Shown here: positions 22,891 through 35,029 of the stretch, piece after piece
Numbering within the stretch: position 1 is the first letter of the stretch
Layout: each line of letters starts with the position of its first letter
Assembly (NCBI GenBank): GCA_015143295.1
Contig: CM026551.1
Location: forward strand, 10,374,499-10,438,498
DNA length: 64,000 nt
Reading direction: 5' to 3'
Origin: Tetracentron sinense
Lineage: Eukaryota; Streptophyta; Magnoliopsida; Trochodendrales; Trochodendraceae
The notes under the pieces: generated by a model
What the model was told of the DNA's origin: nothing
The model's database searches: none
What the model saw: only the letters and a program-made list of their open reading frames with translations
Program-made: the position numbers and the translations under genes

Positions 22891-23695
22891 CTAGGTTTGA
22901 GATGAACCTCCGGATGTAAGCGAGACGACCTTGGAGGCTTTAAGCTCGTGGATATTCTTAGGTTCTGGCATATTGTGGATAGCATTGATTTTGGCTTGGT
23001 CAATCTCAATACCACGATGTCGGACAACAAACCCGAGGAATTTGCCTGAAGTGACCCCAAATGCACACTTTAAAGGGTTCATCTTTAATTGGTACCTTCG
23101 AAGTCTGATGAAAATGTCACGAAGGTCTTGAAGATGATCCGCTCTCCTTTTTGATTTTACCACAAGTCATCGACGTAGCATTCAACCTTTGTGTGCAAGA
23201 CATCATCAAAAATCTTTTGCATAGCACGTTGATAAGTGGCACCAGCATTTTTTAGTCCAAACGGCATCACTTTATAGCAGTAAATTCCCTTGGTGTACGA
23301 AAGGCTGTGAGTTCTTCATCCTTTGGATCCATACGAATTTGGTTATAACCAGATGAACCATCCATAAAGGATAAGACTTCGTGTCCTGTTGTAGCATCGA
23401 CCATGAGCTCCGTAATTGGCAATGGAAAGTCATCTTTTGGACATGCATTATTCAGGTCGCGAAAATCTACGCATACTCGGATTTGTCCATTCTTCTTCTT
23501 GACTGGGACAATATTTGCAATCCAACTTGGATACTTCACTTCTCGGATGAAATCAGCTTCGATCAGCTTGTTGACTTCAGCTTCGATCTGTGGAACCAGT
23601 TCAGGCCGATAGCGACGCTGCGCTTGCTTGATGGGGCGAACGCCATGTTTGATAGCTAGGTGATGGATTGCTACTTTGGGATCAAGGCCGGGCAT
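22891..23695 (-). pseudogene. Reverse transcriptase of the Tat element
   Basis: 23267-23695 encodes the fingers and palm start: YPSWIANIVPVKKKNGQIRV, DFRDLNNACPKDDFPLP and SFMDGSSGYNQI with the first catalytic Asp. After a one-base shift near 23270 the frame continues YKVMPFGLKNAGATYQRAM to YVDD at 23167-23178. Another one-base loss directly after YVDDL moves the frame to VKSKRRADHLQDL, with LKMNPLKCAFGV and KFLGFVV following (22891-23163). The catalytic Asp residues are present. Only the two indels prevent translation. Confidence 0.9.
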
Positions 23696-24990
23696 GTCCT
23701 TGTAACTCCATGCAAAAACGTCTTTGTATTCTTGCAGTAGCTTGAAGTAATCAGCTTCTTCCTCAGGACTTAAGAGTGCACTGACAAAGATAGGGCGCAG
23801 TTCTTCTTCTGTACCAATGTTTAATTGTTTGAGCTCGTCGACGGTAGCTTGCCCCCTTCTTCGAAGACTGGAGGAGCACTTCTAGTTCATCGTTTGAAGA
23901 TGATGACTCTTCTTCGACAGGCTCTTGGATGGTAATGTGATTGACGGTAGCAACATCTTCGAGCTCGCTATCTCAAATTGATTTGTTTGAGATTGTTTTC
24001 CTTGGTTAGCTGGAGATGATAATGCGTCGTTTTTACCGTCAAAGCAATCTGTTTTGAGACTTCCAAATTGCTTGTCGTTTCATTTGCGATGGAATTACCT
24101 TTGTGGTCACCAACATCTTTACGACTGACATGCCTCTTCCCATGTCTACGTCGTCTTTTGGACTTGTTCAGAGGAGCAGGTTCATCTTCTTTTCCTTGTG
24201 CTCCCAAGCGGGTGAGTGCAGACTCACGCCATTGGAGAACTTGAGGTTTAAGGTTGTATCACTTTGTGCTGCTACCTAAACGCTCAAAGACCGAAGTACT
24301 TTGTATTGGTGGGGTAAGTCGATCAAAGACAGATGCATAAGCTGAGGAGGACTTGTTTTCACACATCGTTGGCTACTTGCACTGTAATGTGTTGAGTAGA
24401 GACTTTCTCCTTTACTGAGATGTTGATTGGTGTTTGAGGTGTAGAACCAACTCCTTGACGATTGATAATGAACTTTTCTCCTTTTCGAACTAGTTGGGCT
24501 GCGCCTTTGTGAGGCCATGGATTTGGTCAGAGGTTGAAGCTTGCCTAAGCGTATGGGCTCACCTTTTCCATATCCAGCTGCTCGAAAGAGCTTTTCTGTC
24601 TTAGCTCCATACCAACCCTCTGAACTTTCTTGGGGTTGAGAGTCTTCCCTCTTCTTCAAACTTCATTGTAGATGCGACAAATCCTACAATTGGTGGCCTT
24701 ATAATTGTGGATTTGACGAGCGGTGGCTACTGGAAGAACTAACTCATCTTGCAAAGTGTTTAGGTTGGCTTTTGAAAAAGTAGATTTAGTCTCTTAGTCA
24801 TTGCCCAAAAGGAAGTTGTCCCGGCTTTCGACGTGATTGCGGAATGTATTGAAGTCACTGAGATTGGATTGGAGATGTTGTAGAGTTCTTCAGTGATTTG
24901 TTCGTTTCCTCTCCTTTTGATACTTTTTGAGCTTTCTCTCCTTTTGGGACTTGGGGATGAAAGGATTTTAGCTTCTTTTCCTTGTTGATG
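23696..24990 (-). other. Protease-RT linker of the Tat element
   Basis: No conserved domain recognised. The strand is open in short frames only (for example 23968-24207 and 24276-24659), with basic, Ser/Lys-rich content. It is probably polyprotein linker broken by indels. Confidence 0.5.
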
Positions 24991-24999
24991 TCGAGTCTG

Positions 25000-25450
25000 C
25001 TAGAAGATGGTACCGAAGTTGGAAGTGCTTCGGGAGGACTTCAGTCTCGTGTAGAACTTAGCATCAGCAAAGTGTGTTTCAGTCTTCTCAAAAGGTCGAC
25101 TCCTCGCACAATCCTTTCTCTGCATCACCATCCTTGTAATACTTGAAGCATTGATGCCATGTAGATGGAACCACACCTGTCTCGTGTAACCAGGACGTCC
25201 AAGCAACAAGTGGTATGATGTCTGCAATCAATGACATGGAAGAGTACTTCGGACTCCAAGTCTTCGATTGTGAGCTTTAAGCGGACCATTCCGATGGCTC
25301 TCTGCCCCCTTGGTTAAAGCCTTGGATCACCAACCTGCTTCGACTCAATTGATCTGGAGAGATGCCAACTTTTCTCATTGTGCGGATGGGCATGATATTG
25401 ACAGCAGACCCCCACAGTCAAGAAGAATGCGCTGAACTTATGTTCTTTAA
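25000..25450 (-). pseudogene. Retroviral-type aspartic protease of the Tat element
   Basis: On the minus strand the segments SAVNIMPIRTMRKVGISPDQ, SRLVIQGFNQGG, AIGMVRLKLTIEDLESEV, FHVID, SYHLLLGRP and THFADAKFYTRL appear in the order of plant gypsy proteases. The active-site Asp lies near 25416, but a frame change in a G-run falls immediately after it. More indels follow. The enzyme would process the Gag-Pol polyprotein. Confidence 0.75.
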
Positions 25451-25599
25451 TGGACCCTGTGACTACAGCGGCCTATATGAGGATGAGAACCAAGTTGTAG
25501 GTCTTCGTATCGAAGGTGAATGGTGGCCATGCAAGAGGCACATGTCTCCGATTTCCTTTGAACCCAGTATTTTTCTTTGTACTTGTCGGGATTAGTTAA

Positions 25600-26389
25600 G
25601 GCTTGAGCGAGGCTGAGCCGAGTCTTTCCGGTAGTTGTAGGGCCTCAAAAAGACTCAAGTGTATTGATGTCTCTTCAATGTCGGATGCATTATCTTCTCC
25701 TTTGGGATGCTCCTCTTCATGAATGAAGGGGATGATTGGTTGGCAGGTACATCGTTCACTTCTTTTTCCGATGTGTCTGATTCGACTTGGTAACATGCGA
25801 CAGAGTAGGCCGGCTCTCGTTCCTGTTTTTGGAGAAACCACTTGGTATGAAGTCGCCAAATGTGATTGCCAAAGGAGGAAACTGCTGAAAAATCTCTTCA
25901 GGATCAGCAGGAGGCACTTTGAATGCTTTTTTCTTCACTACCTTCTTCTTCTTCTTTGACTTGATGCTTGGACGAGTCTTTCTTTTGGTCCGTTTTGCTC
26001 TTGGGAAAAGGAGGGGTGGATGTTGCACACGTCGTCGCCGTCGTGTAACCAATGTCCAACCGTCATATCGATGAGAGAAGATTCTTCTGTTGACTCTCGT
26101 TCAATTTTTGTAGGGAGACATTGTTGTTGATGTAGCTGAGACAATGGAATTTGCCCTTGACTGGATGCTATCACTGATATTGAATGGGGGATGCCAAAGC
26201 CAAGAGTTCCGGCTGTGACTTGCTTCAAATTTTGTGGCGGCCATGGTGCTTTTATTGCTTGAGGAGACAACATTGTTACAGATGATGAAGGTGGAATCAA
26301 ATTGGGGTTGAAAGACCCAAAGGCAACACTCGTCATATTCGAGGCTGCCACATCATTGATGGAGTCAAGTTCAATCTTTCCTTGTCGAG
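25600..26389 (-). other. Gag-protease linker, frames broken
   Basis: The frame at 25938-26399 continues Gag after a one-base loss (MDLARQGKIELDSINDVAAS) through Pro/Ser/Gln-rich sequence. A Lys-rich stretch (about 25920-26010) and a Glu/His-rich stretch (25596-25859) follow in other frames. No catalytic domain seen. Confidence 0.6.
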
Positions 26390-27982
26390 CTAGGTCCATA
26401 ATCTTCTCTTTGAGGACGAAAATTTTCCAACCGGATGGCTAATCAGTTGGTGGTATCGACAGTATTTTGGGTCATCAACGCGACCCGCTTCCTCTGGACG
26501 TTTAGAGGTTGGCAATTCAATCAACTTTAGACTTAGCAGTTGATCGAGCATGCCAGATACCTCAGAGTCTGGAAAAGGATATTCTTTTGCCTCGAGCTCC
26601 TTGAGCGTCATCCTGCCTTGCCCTCTTTCTTGAGATGTGCCTGCCTTCGGCGGTTCCTGCTTCTTTTGGCTCGAGATCTTGACCGGCTTGGTGGTAGTAG
26701 TGGTGATCATAGCCTCCTTAGTTTTGGAGGGTTTGGATGTGTTCCACTGCTTCTTCTCCGACTTGAAAGAATCGATTGGTCGTGGATCTCCATGTGCGGC
26801 TATACTGAGCTCCATGTCATGAGCCCGTGTAGCTAATTCTTCAAAAGAACGAGGCTTAATCCCTTTGAGGATGTAAAGAAGCCCCCAGTGCATCCCTTGG
26901 ATGCACATCTCAATAGCAGATGGTTCAGAAAGACGATCCTTGCAGTTAAGAGCAAGATTCCTCCACTTGTCGATGTAGTCAATAACAGGTTCATCTTTCA
27001 CTTGTCGTACAGCGGCAAGCTCCACCATGCTTACTGTCCTTCTGGTGCTATAGAAGCGGTTGAGAAACTCTCGCTCCAGTTGATCCCAACTGTCAATGGA
27101 ACCAGACTCTAGATCGGTATACCAGTCGAACGCATTCCCTTTGAGGGAGCGAACGAACTGTTTCACCATGAAGTCTCCGTACGTGCCGGCATTGTTGCAA
27201 GTCTCGATAAAGTGAGCAACGTGTTGTTTTGGATTGCCTTTTCCATCGAACTGTTGAAACTTTGGCGGTTGGTATCCTGCCGAGAAGCGCATTTGCTCAA
27301 TGCGTTGAGAGTATGGCTTGGCATAGACCAAGGAAGATTGTGACACACTCCCGTATTGAGCACAAATGGTATCAGTAATCATTGCTTGTAGCTGTTGGAT
27401 GGAGAGTGAAGCAATTGATGCTTGGTGACTGTCCCGAATGAGATCTCGCGAGCCGAATGCATTCTGGTTTTGTTCCTCTGCATCACGATTTCCTTGGAGA
27501 GTGAATCCTTTGTTTTGTTCTTCCGCTTCACGAGGGCCTCGGAGATTGAACCCGGGGGGATTTGTCGGTCCTTGATTGGATTCATCTGCTTGGTTATTCT
27601 GTTCCAAGCGGCTTACCAGGTCTACAATCTGGGCATCTTTATCCTCAACTGCCTTTGTTAAATTTGCAATTGCGTTAGACATTTGTGCGATCTGCTCTTC
27701 AATCGTCGCTGCTTCCATCATCATGACAGACCTGATGGAGGTATGTGTCTCAGAATTTGAATGATTCTGATTCTGCACTTCTTTGGAGGCTCGACCTTGA
27801 GAAGGAGAGGTCACGGAAGATGTTGACCCTGCGCTAGACTGTGCATCGGAAGGATGACTGGAGGACATACCCTCAGGCATCCTGGCCCGTGCAGTCTTAG
27901 CCATTTGCATCGGTTTGGAGACGCGTTGCTTGCGATGTTGAGAGAGGGCCCCAACCAAGTGAGAGGCGCCAGACTGCGTCAT
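26390..27982 (-). pseudogene. Gag polyprotein of the Tat element
   Basis: The open frame runs up to 28183 and into the LTR, but the PBS lies inside that part. Plausible starts are the ATG at 27982 (MTQSGASHL) or 27904 (MAKTARARMPEG). Numbered from 28183, residues about 157-197 form a heptad-like coiled coil (IEEQIAQMSNAIANLTKAVE and on). Residues about 308-465 form the retrotransposon Gag domain: FQQFDGKGNPKQHVAHFIET, LKGNAFDWYTDL, FLNRFYSTRRTVSMVEL, YIDKWRNLALNCKDRLSE. Near the end DPKYCRYHQLISHPVGK shows a Cys/His stretch, where a one-base loss (about 26420) throws the frame. Gag builds the virus-like particle. Confidence 0.9.
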
Positions 27983-28150
27983 ATGACGTGTTGCTCGCCG
28001 ATCATCGCTGGTAGCCGGTGTAGATTCAGGTGCAGAGAAGAGGTTGTGTTCCTCTTTCCATGGATGGCGGTGGCTACAACAACAGTTCTCTTGGGGGCCA
28101 TTGATGCTGCTCAATTGTTTGCTGACTGAAAGATGAGAGGTAGAGAGAGT

Positions 28151-28167
28151 CCCACCGGGCGTGCCAA
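28151..28167 (-). promoter_or_regulatory. Primer binding site
   Basis: Immediately inside the 5' LTR, the minus strand reads AATTT then TTGGCACGCCCGGTGGG. TGG-start sequences here are complementary to a tRNA 3' CCA end. I do not assign the tRNA. Confidence 0.75.
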
Positions 28168-28172
28168 AAATT

Positions 28173-29128
28173 TGTCGACACAAAATTTCGTGGACGAAAT
28201 AATGATGAACAAAATATTTTATTTATTTTCAGTTTGGTACAACTCTCAAGAAATCCTCTGATTAACAATCAGAAATTTCTAAAGTAGAAGATAAGGGCCG
28301 AGGCGTGATCTCGATCTTCTTTGAAGGTGTTGATGTAGCTTTTCCTTTCTTCCGGGCTTCGCGCTTAATCGGCTAGAAAGTGATTTGGAGGAGAACTGGC
28401 TTCTTTGCAGCTTTGTTCTCCGGAATGATTTGATTTCTTTTCTTTGAAGGTTAGAGAATGCTTCTGAGTTCTCTTCTTTGGCTTCTTTTGAATTTCTCTC
28501 TCTGAATTTCTGAATCTCTAAATCTCTAGCTTTGGCTCTTATTTATAGACTATTAGAGATAAGGATCTCAAGAATCCTACTCCATCTAGTGGTTTAAATG
28601 ATTTAAGAGATCTTAATAAGGCTTATCCATTTAGAGATAAGGATTTCAAGAGTCCCACTTTATTAGTAGTTTAAGGGATTTAAGAGATCTTGATAAGACT
28701 TATCCATTTAGAGATAAGGATTTCAAGAGTCCCACTCTATTTAGTAGTTTAAGGGATTTAAGAGATCTTGATAAGGCTTATCCATTTAGAGATAAGGATT
28801 TCAAGAGTCCCACTTTATTTAGTGGTTTAAGGGACTTAGGAGATTTTGATGGGCCCCACCCATCTTCTTGGGTATTGAGTCCAAAATCAGGTTTTTTGTA
28901 TTGATGGATCGACCCATTTATCGAGTGTGTGACCCATTTTAGATTTGGACTTGGGTTTTGAGTTTATGGGCTTTCTACTTCGTGCCCAGACCCGAGCCGT
29001 AAGAGGCTCATGCCTTGTCATTAGGCCCAATTTAAATGTATAGGGCTTTTTAATGATTTTAGGCTCTTTATATAATTTACGAGTGTGTAAGGACCTTTGC
29101 GTAAAATTAATAAATTTAGGGTTCTACA
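28173..29128 (-). repeat. 5' LTR of the Tat element (right copy)
   Basis: 956 bp with the same TGTCGACAC..GGGTTCTACA ends as the left LTR. It carries the promoter for the element, and GGCTCTTATTTATAGACT (about 28533-28550) is similar to the left copy. About twelve small differences from the left LTR were counted, mostly single-base indels in homopolymers. Confidence 0.95.
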
Positions 29129-30933
29129 GCATGTTCCATTTGAAATTCTTGAGATTTGAGCCCTTAATGCATTTAGTGGTTTGAATGAGTTTTAATTGGG
29201 TGTTACTAAAAATCCAAAGGTTTTGTTTGGTGTGCATTTTCACGAGTTAAACTCATGCCTTGAATTCCCAAAACGTTAATATTTTAGGTTGTCTTGAGTT
29301 TTGTGTTCTTTATGATCTCATCGACTTTATAAATAGAGTGTGAGGGTGATGGTGAGGGTGAGAACACTTTTTTTTTTTTGGTAATACGAGAGATAGAACA
29401 CATGGAGAGACCAATTTTGAATGGCCGAAACTCTCTTGGCATAACACTAATGAAACACTAATGAAAAGAATAGCATACACCTATTGCAAAGGATAGACAG
29501 ATGGGTATGAGACATTACTTCGACGATTTTCATCAATTCAAGTCTCTTCTCTTGGGATCGAACTAATCAGTTTGGATCCATTGAATTGATCTAATCGGAC
29601 TGTATTTAGTCAAACCTTCATTCAATTTGCAAGACAGATCAAATGGATCATCTCTTGACTACATAATTATTAAATAGGTCCTTTGGGACCATCTTAATTT
29701 ACTAGAAACTTGAGATTATCCGATCAGATAGTCAATTCTAGATCGGTCATTAATTGGGTTAATACATCAACCCGAAACAGTATATTTAAGAGGAGACTGT
29801 CAATTTTGGGACAGATTTATTAGATTAAATTTCTGATTTGGTGGGTGTTCTTTAGCCTTATGAAATTGAAATTGCCAGATTTTATGGGGCTTGATAATTC
29901 AAATATTTTATTTTAAATTATGAGTTAAATGAGCATTCTGAATGAGGTTGAGTATCGTCGTCTTCCACCAAGCAATGCAAGCTTGTAGGGATAGACCGGA
30001 GTGAATCCAAGCTAAGTTGAATCTCGGAGATAGAGCTGTCATATCCCTTGCACAAAAAGAGGTTTCGACTATCTTTAAGAAAGATTTTTAATAAATCGTC
30101 TTTTAGCTGGATGATTCACGTATTATATGTATAAATATTATTGCAGTCATTCGTGTGCAAGTTAAAAGATTAATAACATATTTTGTAGGAATAATTTTTG
30201 AGTGCTAGGCACCAACACAAAGCTCTTACGTGTCAAAAGTTCAAAACTGCCTTTGTATTGTGGGACAATGGTGGTGAACATTTGTATGTTGTGCAAAGTG
30301 TCTTGCATTCAGCTTGTTATAATTTCAGTATTGCTGACATGACCTCTCATTACACTCAAACCCAACTCTGTTAGGTTAAAAAATATTTGATGCACGTGCA
30401 GGCTCGTCAACAAAAGCCTGTAAAGTTTTTTAAAGTTTCCTAATTGTATCATGAGTTTGTTTAAAGTTGTTTTCTAATCAAGAATATAAGATAATATCGA
30501 TCTATTATGCAAAGAACAAGTTTGTTTAAGATCGAGGTTGTGAGACAGTGATCTCTATAATCTATTGTAGAAGGTGATTTTCGCTTGGCTTGCTGGCCTC
30601 AGCTTTAACCTTTAGGCAATCCACAAGAACGAGAGGACAATTAGAAAAAGAGATGCACTTAAACAAAAGCTCTTAATCATCTTCCCTCTCTTGCTATACT
30701 TGTGCTGTAATGCTCAATTATGCAAAGCATTTATTCAAATTAGGGCATATATATGAAATGTCAACACCTGAAGGGATCATATTGTTTGAGAGTATACGAT
30801 TGCTTCACCAGGCAAACACCGGATACCAACGTACATGAAGTTTGAGATCTTAATTTTAGCTGTATTCTTCCCTAGAGTTTCCCTAAGGAGATTTTTATAC
30901 TTAATTAATTTGATAATAATAATAATAATAATA
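29129..30933. other. Intergenic, no gene seen
   Basis: Begins with the target duplication GCATG. AT-rich, with an ATA repeat at about 30913-30932. No exon or element end was recognised. Confidence 0.5.
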
Positions 30934-31615
30934 GGGTACTGCTACAAGCACACCAATATTCACTGACTTGGCATCAAATATATCACTTACTAATTAACTA
31001 TACACCATTAAAATATGACAAATTCTACTAGCATACCAAGAGGTAAAAAAATATCAATAATATTTTTAATTATACACTATTCTAAACTTAAAATCATAAA
31101 GTATGATAATTCATTATCCTTTTGTAGACCCAAATCCAATTGATTGAAGAACAATGAAGAACCTAGAATATTTAAGGTTATTAAGACGATAAACAATGAA
31201 GAATGTAGGATTTAAGGTAATTAAGACGAAAAAAGGTTTTTAATAGTTCGTGTTTTTGCAATTCATCTGCTCTCTAAAAGTAAAGGTAAAAGGAATTTCA
31301 CGGGTCGTTTTTAGAAGGAAAATAAGTTTTTAGAGGAGGGCTTAGGGGTATGGGTGTACATAGATAAGACATTTTTTAAAATTCTATTATTATTATTATT
31401 ATTATATTATTATTTTAGTTCATGTTTTTGCAATTCATCTGCTCTCTAAAAGTAAGGTAAAAGGAATTTCATGGGCTCGTTTTTAGAAGGAAAATAAGTT
31501 TTTAGAGAAGGGCTTAGGGGCATGGGTGTACATAGATAAGACATTTTTTAAAAAATTTATTATTATTTTTAAATGGTGTCCAGTCACTAAATATTTTTGT
31601 GCTTGTAGCAACACC
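30934..31615. mobile_element. Inverted-repeat element carrying a tandem duplication
   Basis: The left end GGGTACTGCTACAAGCACA and the right end TGTGCTTGTAGCAACACC are inverted, and the arms continue about 40 bp. Inside, two copies of about 155 bp (from 31238 and 31417) share GCAATTCATCTGCTCTCTAA and GGGTGTACATAGATAAGACA. The flanks are TAATAATAA-like on both sides, so a 9-bp duplication is possible but cannot be told from the microsatellite. Confidence 0.65.
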
Positions 31616-31876
31616 TAATAATAATTACCACCACTACTACAACTGTTTGAGGTTTCTTCCTGTTTTTAAGTTAATTGTGCATGTGTTGTATTTTGTTGAT
31701 TCAAAATAAGAAAACTGAATTGTGTCTTATGCAGTAGATGAAATGGGTGAAGCCCCTGAATTTAGCAAGTGTCCACTAACATTGCAGTGAGAATTGCAAC
31801 TCTAACTGTCTGTGACAAAGGAACTAGAAATCCAAGAATAACGAATCACTTTCCTTTAGCTTGTTTCCTTATACCT

Positions 31877-32185
31877 ATGGTTGTATGAATGGGCCGGGTT
31901 CAGTTTGGTCGAGCCTGGGCCTGACTAGGCTAAATTAATAAATGAGTTAGGCTGGGCTCAGGTCAAGCCCACCTAAGGATAAGGAAGAAAAATAGACAGT
32001 TTTTTTTTTGGGGGGAGGGGGGGTGTTTCATAAACAGACCTACTCAGGTCGGGCCATCCAGGTCAAACCCTATAATGAGCCCAAGCCTAAGATTCTAAGC
32101 TCAAGACTGCCCAACTATTTAATCTGGCCAAGCCAAGACAGGCCTAGCGCGGGCTGGCCTGGCCCATTGATATCCCTCTACTTAT
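31877..32185. mobile_element. Possible hAT-like MITE rich in GGCC words
   Basis: Left TGTATGAATGGGCCGGG faces right CTGGCCCATTGATATCCCTC, and both halves repeat GGCCTG/CAGGCC and AGCCC words. The ends resemble the TAGGG..GTCAATGGGCC type of plant hAT MITEs. Candidate 8-bp flanks agree in only five positions. Confidence 0.4.
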
Positions 32186-32564
32186 GGAGACATTGGAGTT
32201 TTCTTGCTTAATAAGTATACCAGAGGTGAAGATATAATTTCAACCTTGACTGAGTTCTAGTCAAATTCAGCCACAATTAATGGTGTTTAAAGGTCAAACG
32301 AGATGGAAGATTTCTCTGCAACAACATGGGACTTTGTTTTGTAGCAACAATATGGGACTTCAAAGTTCAATAGTATGGGATTCATAGTCCAAATAACAAA
32401 GGTAGGGTATTTTGAAAAGAATTTTCCACTTTGAATAAAACAAAATACACCAAATTTGCACCGAAAAATGAGGAGCTTGGCATAATTATGCAGAGCACTG
32501 GTCAAAATTAAATTCAAATTATAATAACAGTAATAAGGAATAATATTTTCAGTTTAAATATGAA

Positions 32565-32678
32565 GCGGAGCTCTGCATCATGCGGAGCCCCCTTTTTACA
32601 ATGCAGGGGCAAAATTATAATTACACATTTTTCCCCCTGTAGTGTAAAAAGGGGGCTCCGTATGATGCAGAGCTCCCC
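32565..32678. mobile_element. Compact hairpin MITE, about 114 bp
   Basis: GGAGCTCTGCATCATGCGGA followed by GCCCCCTTTTTACA is repeated inverted at the right end (TGTAAAAAGGGGGCTCCG and on), with one mismatch over 34 bp. ATGAA flanks both sides and may be a 5-bp target duplication. Confidence 0.8.
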
Positions 32679-33103
32679 ATGAAAATTAATCTCTAATATT
32701 TTGAGGATTTCTGGCCCTTGAAATTCAAATTATCTGGGAGAACATGATGGATAACCTATTGAATTTACTTCAACCAATTGCTTATGCAAATCGTTTAAAC
32801 AACTTTATAATTGTGTAGAGTAGATGTTACTTTAATTAGTTCCACAAGTAGATCTGATTTGTCATGACCTTTCACTTTTAGTCACGTTGAGAGGTGGTGT
32901 AGGGAATATACACCATCCAAATGCTGTCAACATATTTTTCTCTCACTACTCTTGGTGTTCTTCTCGAGTCACCTCGCACGTAGGGTTCGTAGTATGTAGG
33001 ATCATGTGCAAATTTTCCTTCAAGAGTTCCTTAAAAAGATTTAAAGATTTATGCTTGGTGGAGGTTGACAAGAAAGCATGTTTCTATAATAATAATAATA
33101 ATA

Positions 33104-33114
33104 ATAATTTATAG
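33104..33114. other. AT-rich intergenic block 32680-33750
   Basis: The surrounding kilobase has an ATA repeat near 33089-33110 and, near 33475-33525, a fragment GACCCCCTTAGGGCCGAGAC related to the hairpin at 63242-63358. No gene was seen. Confidence 0.4.
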
Positions 33115-33751
33115 ATAGACTTGTTTATGTGTGGGTTTAAGAGACATGTGACACTATTCTGGGTCCAAAAAAAAAAATGAAGCAAGTTCTATTTTCTTAA
33201 CACGTATCAAAGAAAAATAAGCCTTATCAAAAGTATCTATGAGGTCTAATTGGACGCTAAAAATGATTACTAAGGATAGGCCACATTAACACTAAAACTA
33301 AAGGTTAATATTGACCAAATATGATTAAATTATGGATGTTTGGAACATTTTTAATTTGACTAATATTTTGTCACATATTAGGGAAAGTGGACACACGTCA
33401 TTGTCTTCTCAAATGACCATTTTTTCCTCATATTTAGGAGATTATATTTTATAAACTAAAGGATAAAGCTTCTGAGACCCCCTTAGGGCCGAGACCACCG
33501 AGACCCAAAAATTGTCACGACCCAAACTAATCAGGATATGATCAAGGAATAATCAAATATTTAGAGTAAAATTAATTATTGTTCAAAATAAAATTTTCTC
33601 TTTGTGGCCAAATTATTTTCTTAAAAAAAAATTTGGCAGAGTTCCATTTGCATTTTGGTAGAAAAATTCCTGTTACATTGTTTGGTATTTCTTATAATTA
33701 ACACTACAAACATCAAACATAGTATCATTATCACAATACTAATGAAAGAGA

Positions 33752-33851
33752 NNNNNNNNNNNNNNNNNNNNNNNNNNNNNNNNNNNNNNNNNNNNNNNNN
33801 NNNNNNNNNNNNNNNNNNNNNNNNNNNNNNNNNNNNNNNNNNNNNNNNNNN
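33752..33851. other. Assembly gap of exactly 100 N
   Basis: A 100-base N run is the usual placeholder for a gap of unknown length. The order of the sequence on its two sides rests on scaffolding only. Confidence 0.98.
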
Positions 33852-35029
33852 CCATCCGTTTTAAAAAAAAACCATTTTTTACCCGCCTTGGTCAAAGCTC
33901 GCGTCCATTGTTTACGCTCCCCATATGTATTCTATAAAACCTCCCTGAATTTTGCCCTTATTCCTATCTGTAACCTAGTTTAAAAAAAAATCGACCCCAA
34001 ACTTGGGGTCGACAGTGTGAAAATCTGTGTCAAACGGGGCAAAACTTTGGGCCTCTGTGGGGCCCCAAAAATCAAATCCCGGTCCGCCTTCTCTTTTTTC
34101 TGGGGCCTCACAAGGGCCCCCCACATTGGGGGGGGGTTCCCCTCTAGCAGCAGATCCTTCGCTATCATTGTCTCGTATTCGGATTAGTCCCCCGGGGGGT
34201 AGAGCCAATCAACAACAACGGCAAATTTCCTGCAACTTTAACTTTGCTAAAAAAAATCTTTTTGGTTGTTAAAAAAAAAAATCGTCAATTTTATGTTATG
34301 TGCAAAACGAGAGCACTTTGTGCCCTTTGTGTGGCCCGAGGGGAGGTTGGGTGTGGTCCCCACAAGGCTTAAAACTATCCTGGACTTCAGGCTAAACCCC
34401 CACCCACGGGTAGTCCTTTTTTTTTTTCATGGTTCCCTCCCTCTTAAACATGGTTAATCATCCGCCTCACCGTGGTAAAAATGTAAGACATTTTTTTTTG
34501 GTTTTTTTGCATTGCGGACCTTTTTGGTGTCCCAGAACCGGGTAGGAGGGCAGTCGAGGCCTGCCATGGATCGTAGGCCCACTTTTGCTTCGTCGTCCCC
34601 TTTCCATGGTCACCTCCCCCGTGGGTTAATATTTAACCATAGTTAAGGCGGAACATCCATGTTATTCAACTAGTGCAAAATCTGCAAAAAAATCTCAAAA
34701 TCATAAAACTACATGGAACAAAGAAAAATGTCTTCAATACGTTTTTATTTTGTTCGCTGGTGGTTACGTAAATTAAAATCAGCGTAACTCTAAAAAAAAA
34801 CCCCATTATTTTACCTTACAAGGTGGAAAGGAGAACCTTACACAAATACTGGTGGGGGCGGAAATTCTCAAAAATCTAAAAATTATTAGGGGAACCCAAA
34901 AGTGGTCCACTTTGGTGGATCGGGCTCGCTCCCTTTGAACTGCTTGCAGATTCTAGTAGTTCCGTGCCACACTATGTTCTTCTCCCTCGGTCCTCATGGG
35001 GGGTGCCCGAAAGTACACTTGTTAGCTCT
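33852..35029. other. Anomalous sequence next to the gap
   Basis: About 1.2 kb with unusual homopolymer-rich composition (long A, C, G and T runs) and no recognisable repeat or gene. It looks like low-quality contig-end sequence. Confidence 0.5.

Larger units (their letters stand above)
17287..29128 (-). mobile_element. Full-length Ty3/gypsy retrotransposon, Tat lineage
   Basis: The element is 11,842 bp with LTRs at 17287-18241 and 28173-29128, and a perfect 5-bp target duplication GCATG (17282-17286, 29129-29133). Coding sense is minus, so the right LTR is the 5' LTR. In element order: PBS, gag, aspartic protease, reverse transcriptase, RNase H, a second RNase H, integrase, a long A-rich 3' spacer and the PPT. 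RT before integrase is Ty3/gypsy order, and a second RNase H between the first RNase H and integrase is diagnostic of Tat-type elements (Ogre/Retand relatives). All catalytic motifs are recognisable, but frames are broken at eight or more places by single-base indels. The LTRs are about 98-99% alike, so insertion is recent. Confidence 0.95.

Noticed and set aside
20985-28129. Plus-strand open frames across the retrotransposon
   Set aside because: They are antisense shadows of integrase, RNase H, RT and gag, which carry the real motifs on the minus strand.
28074-28183. Gag starting at the ATG at 28183
   Set aside because: That start lies within the LTR and the reading would cross the primer binding site. 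A start at 27982 or 27904 is more plausible.
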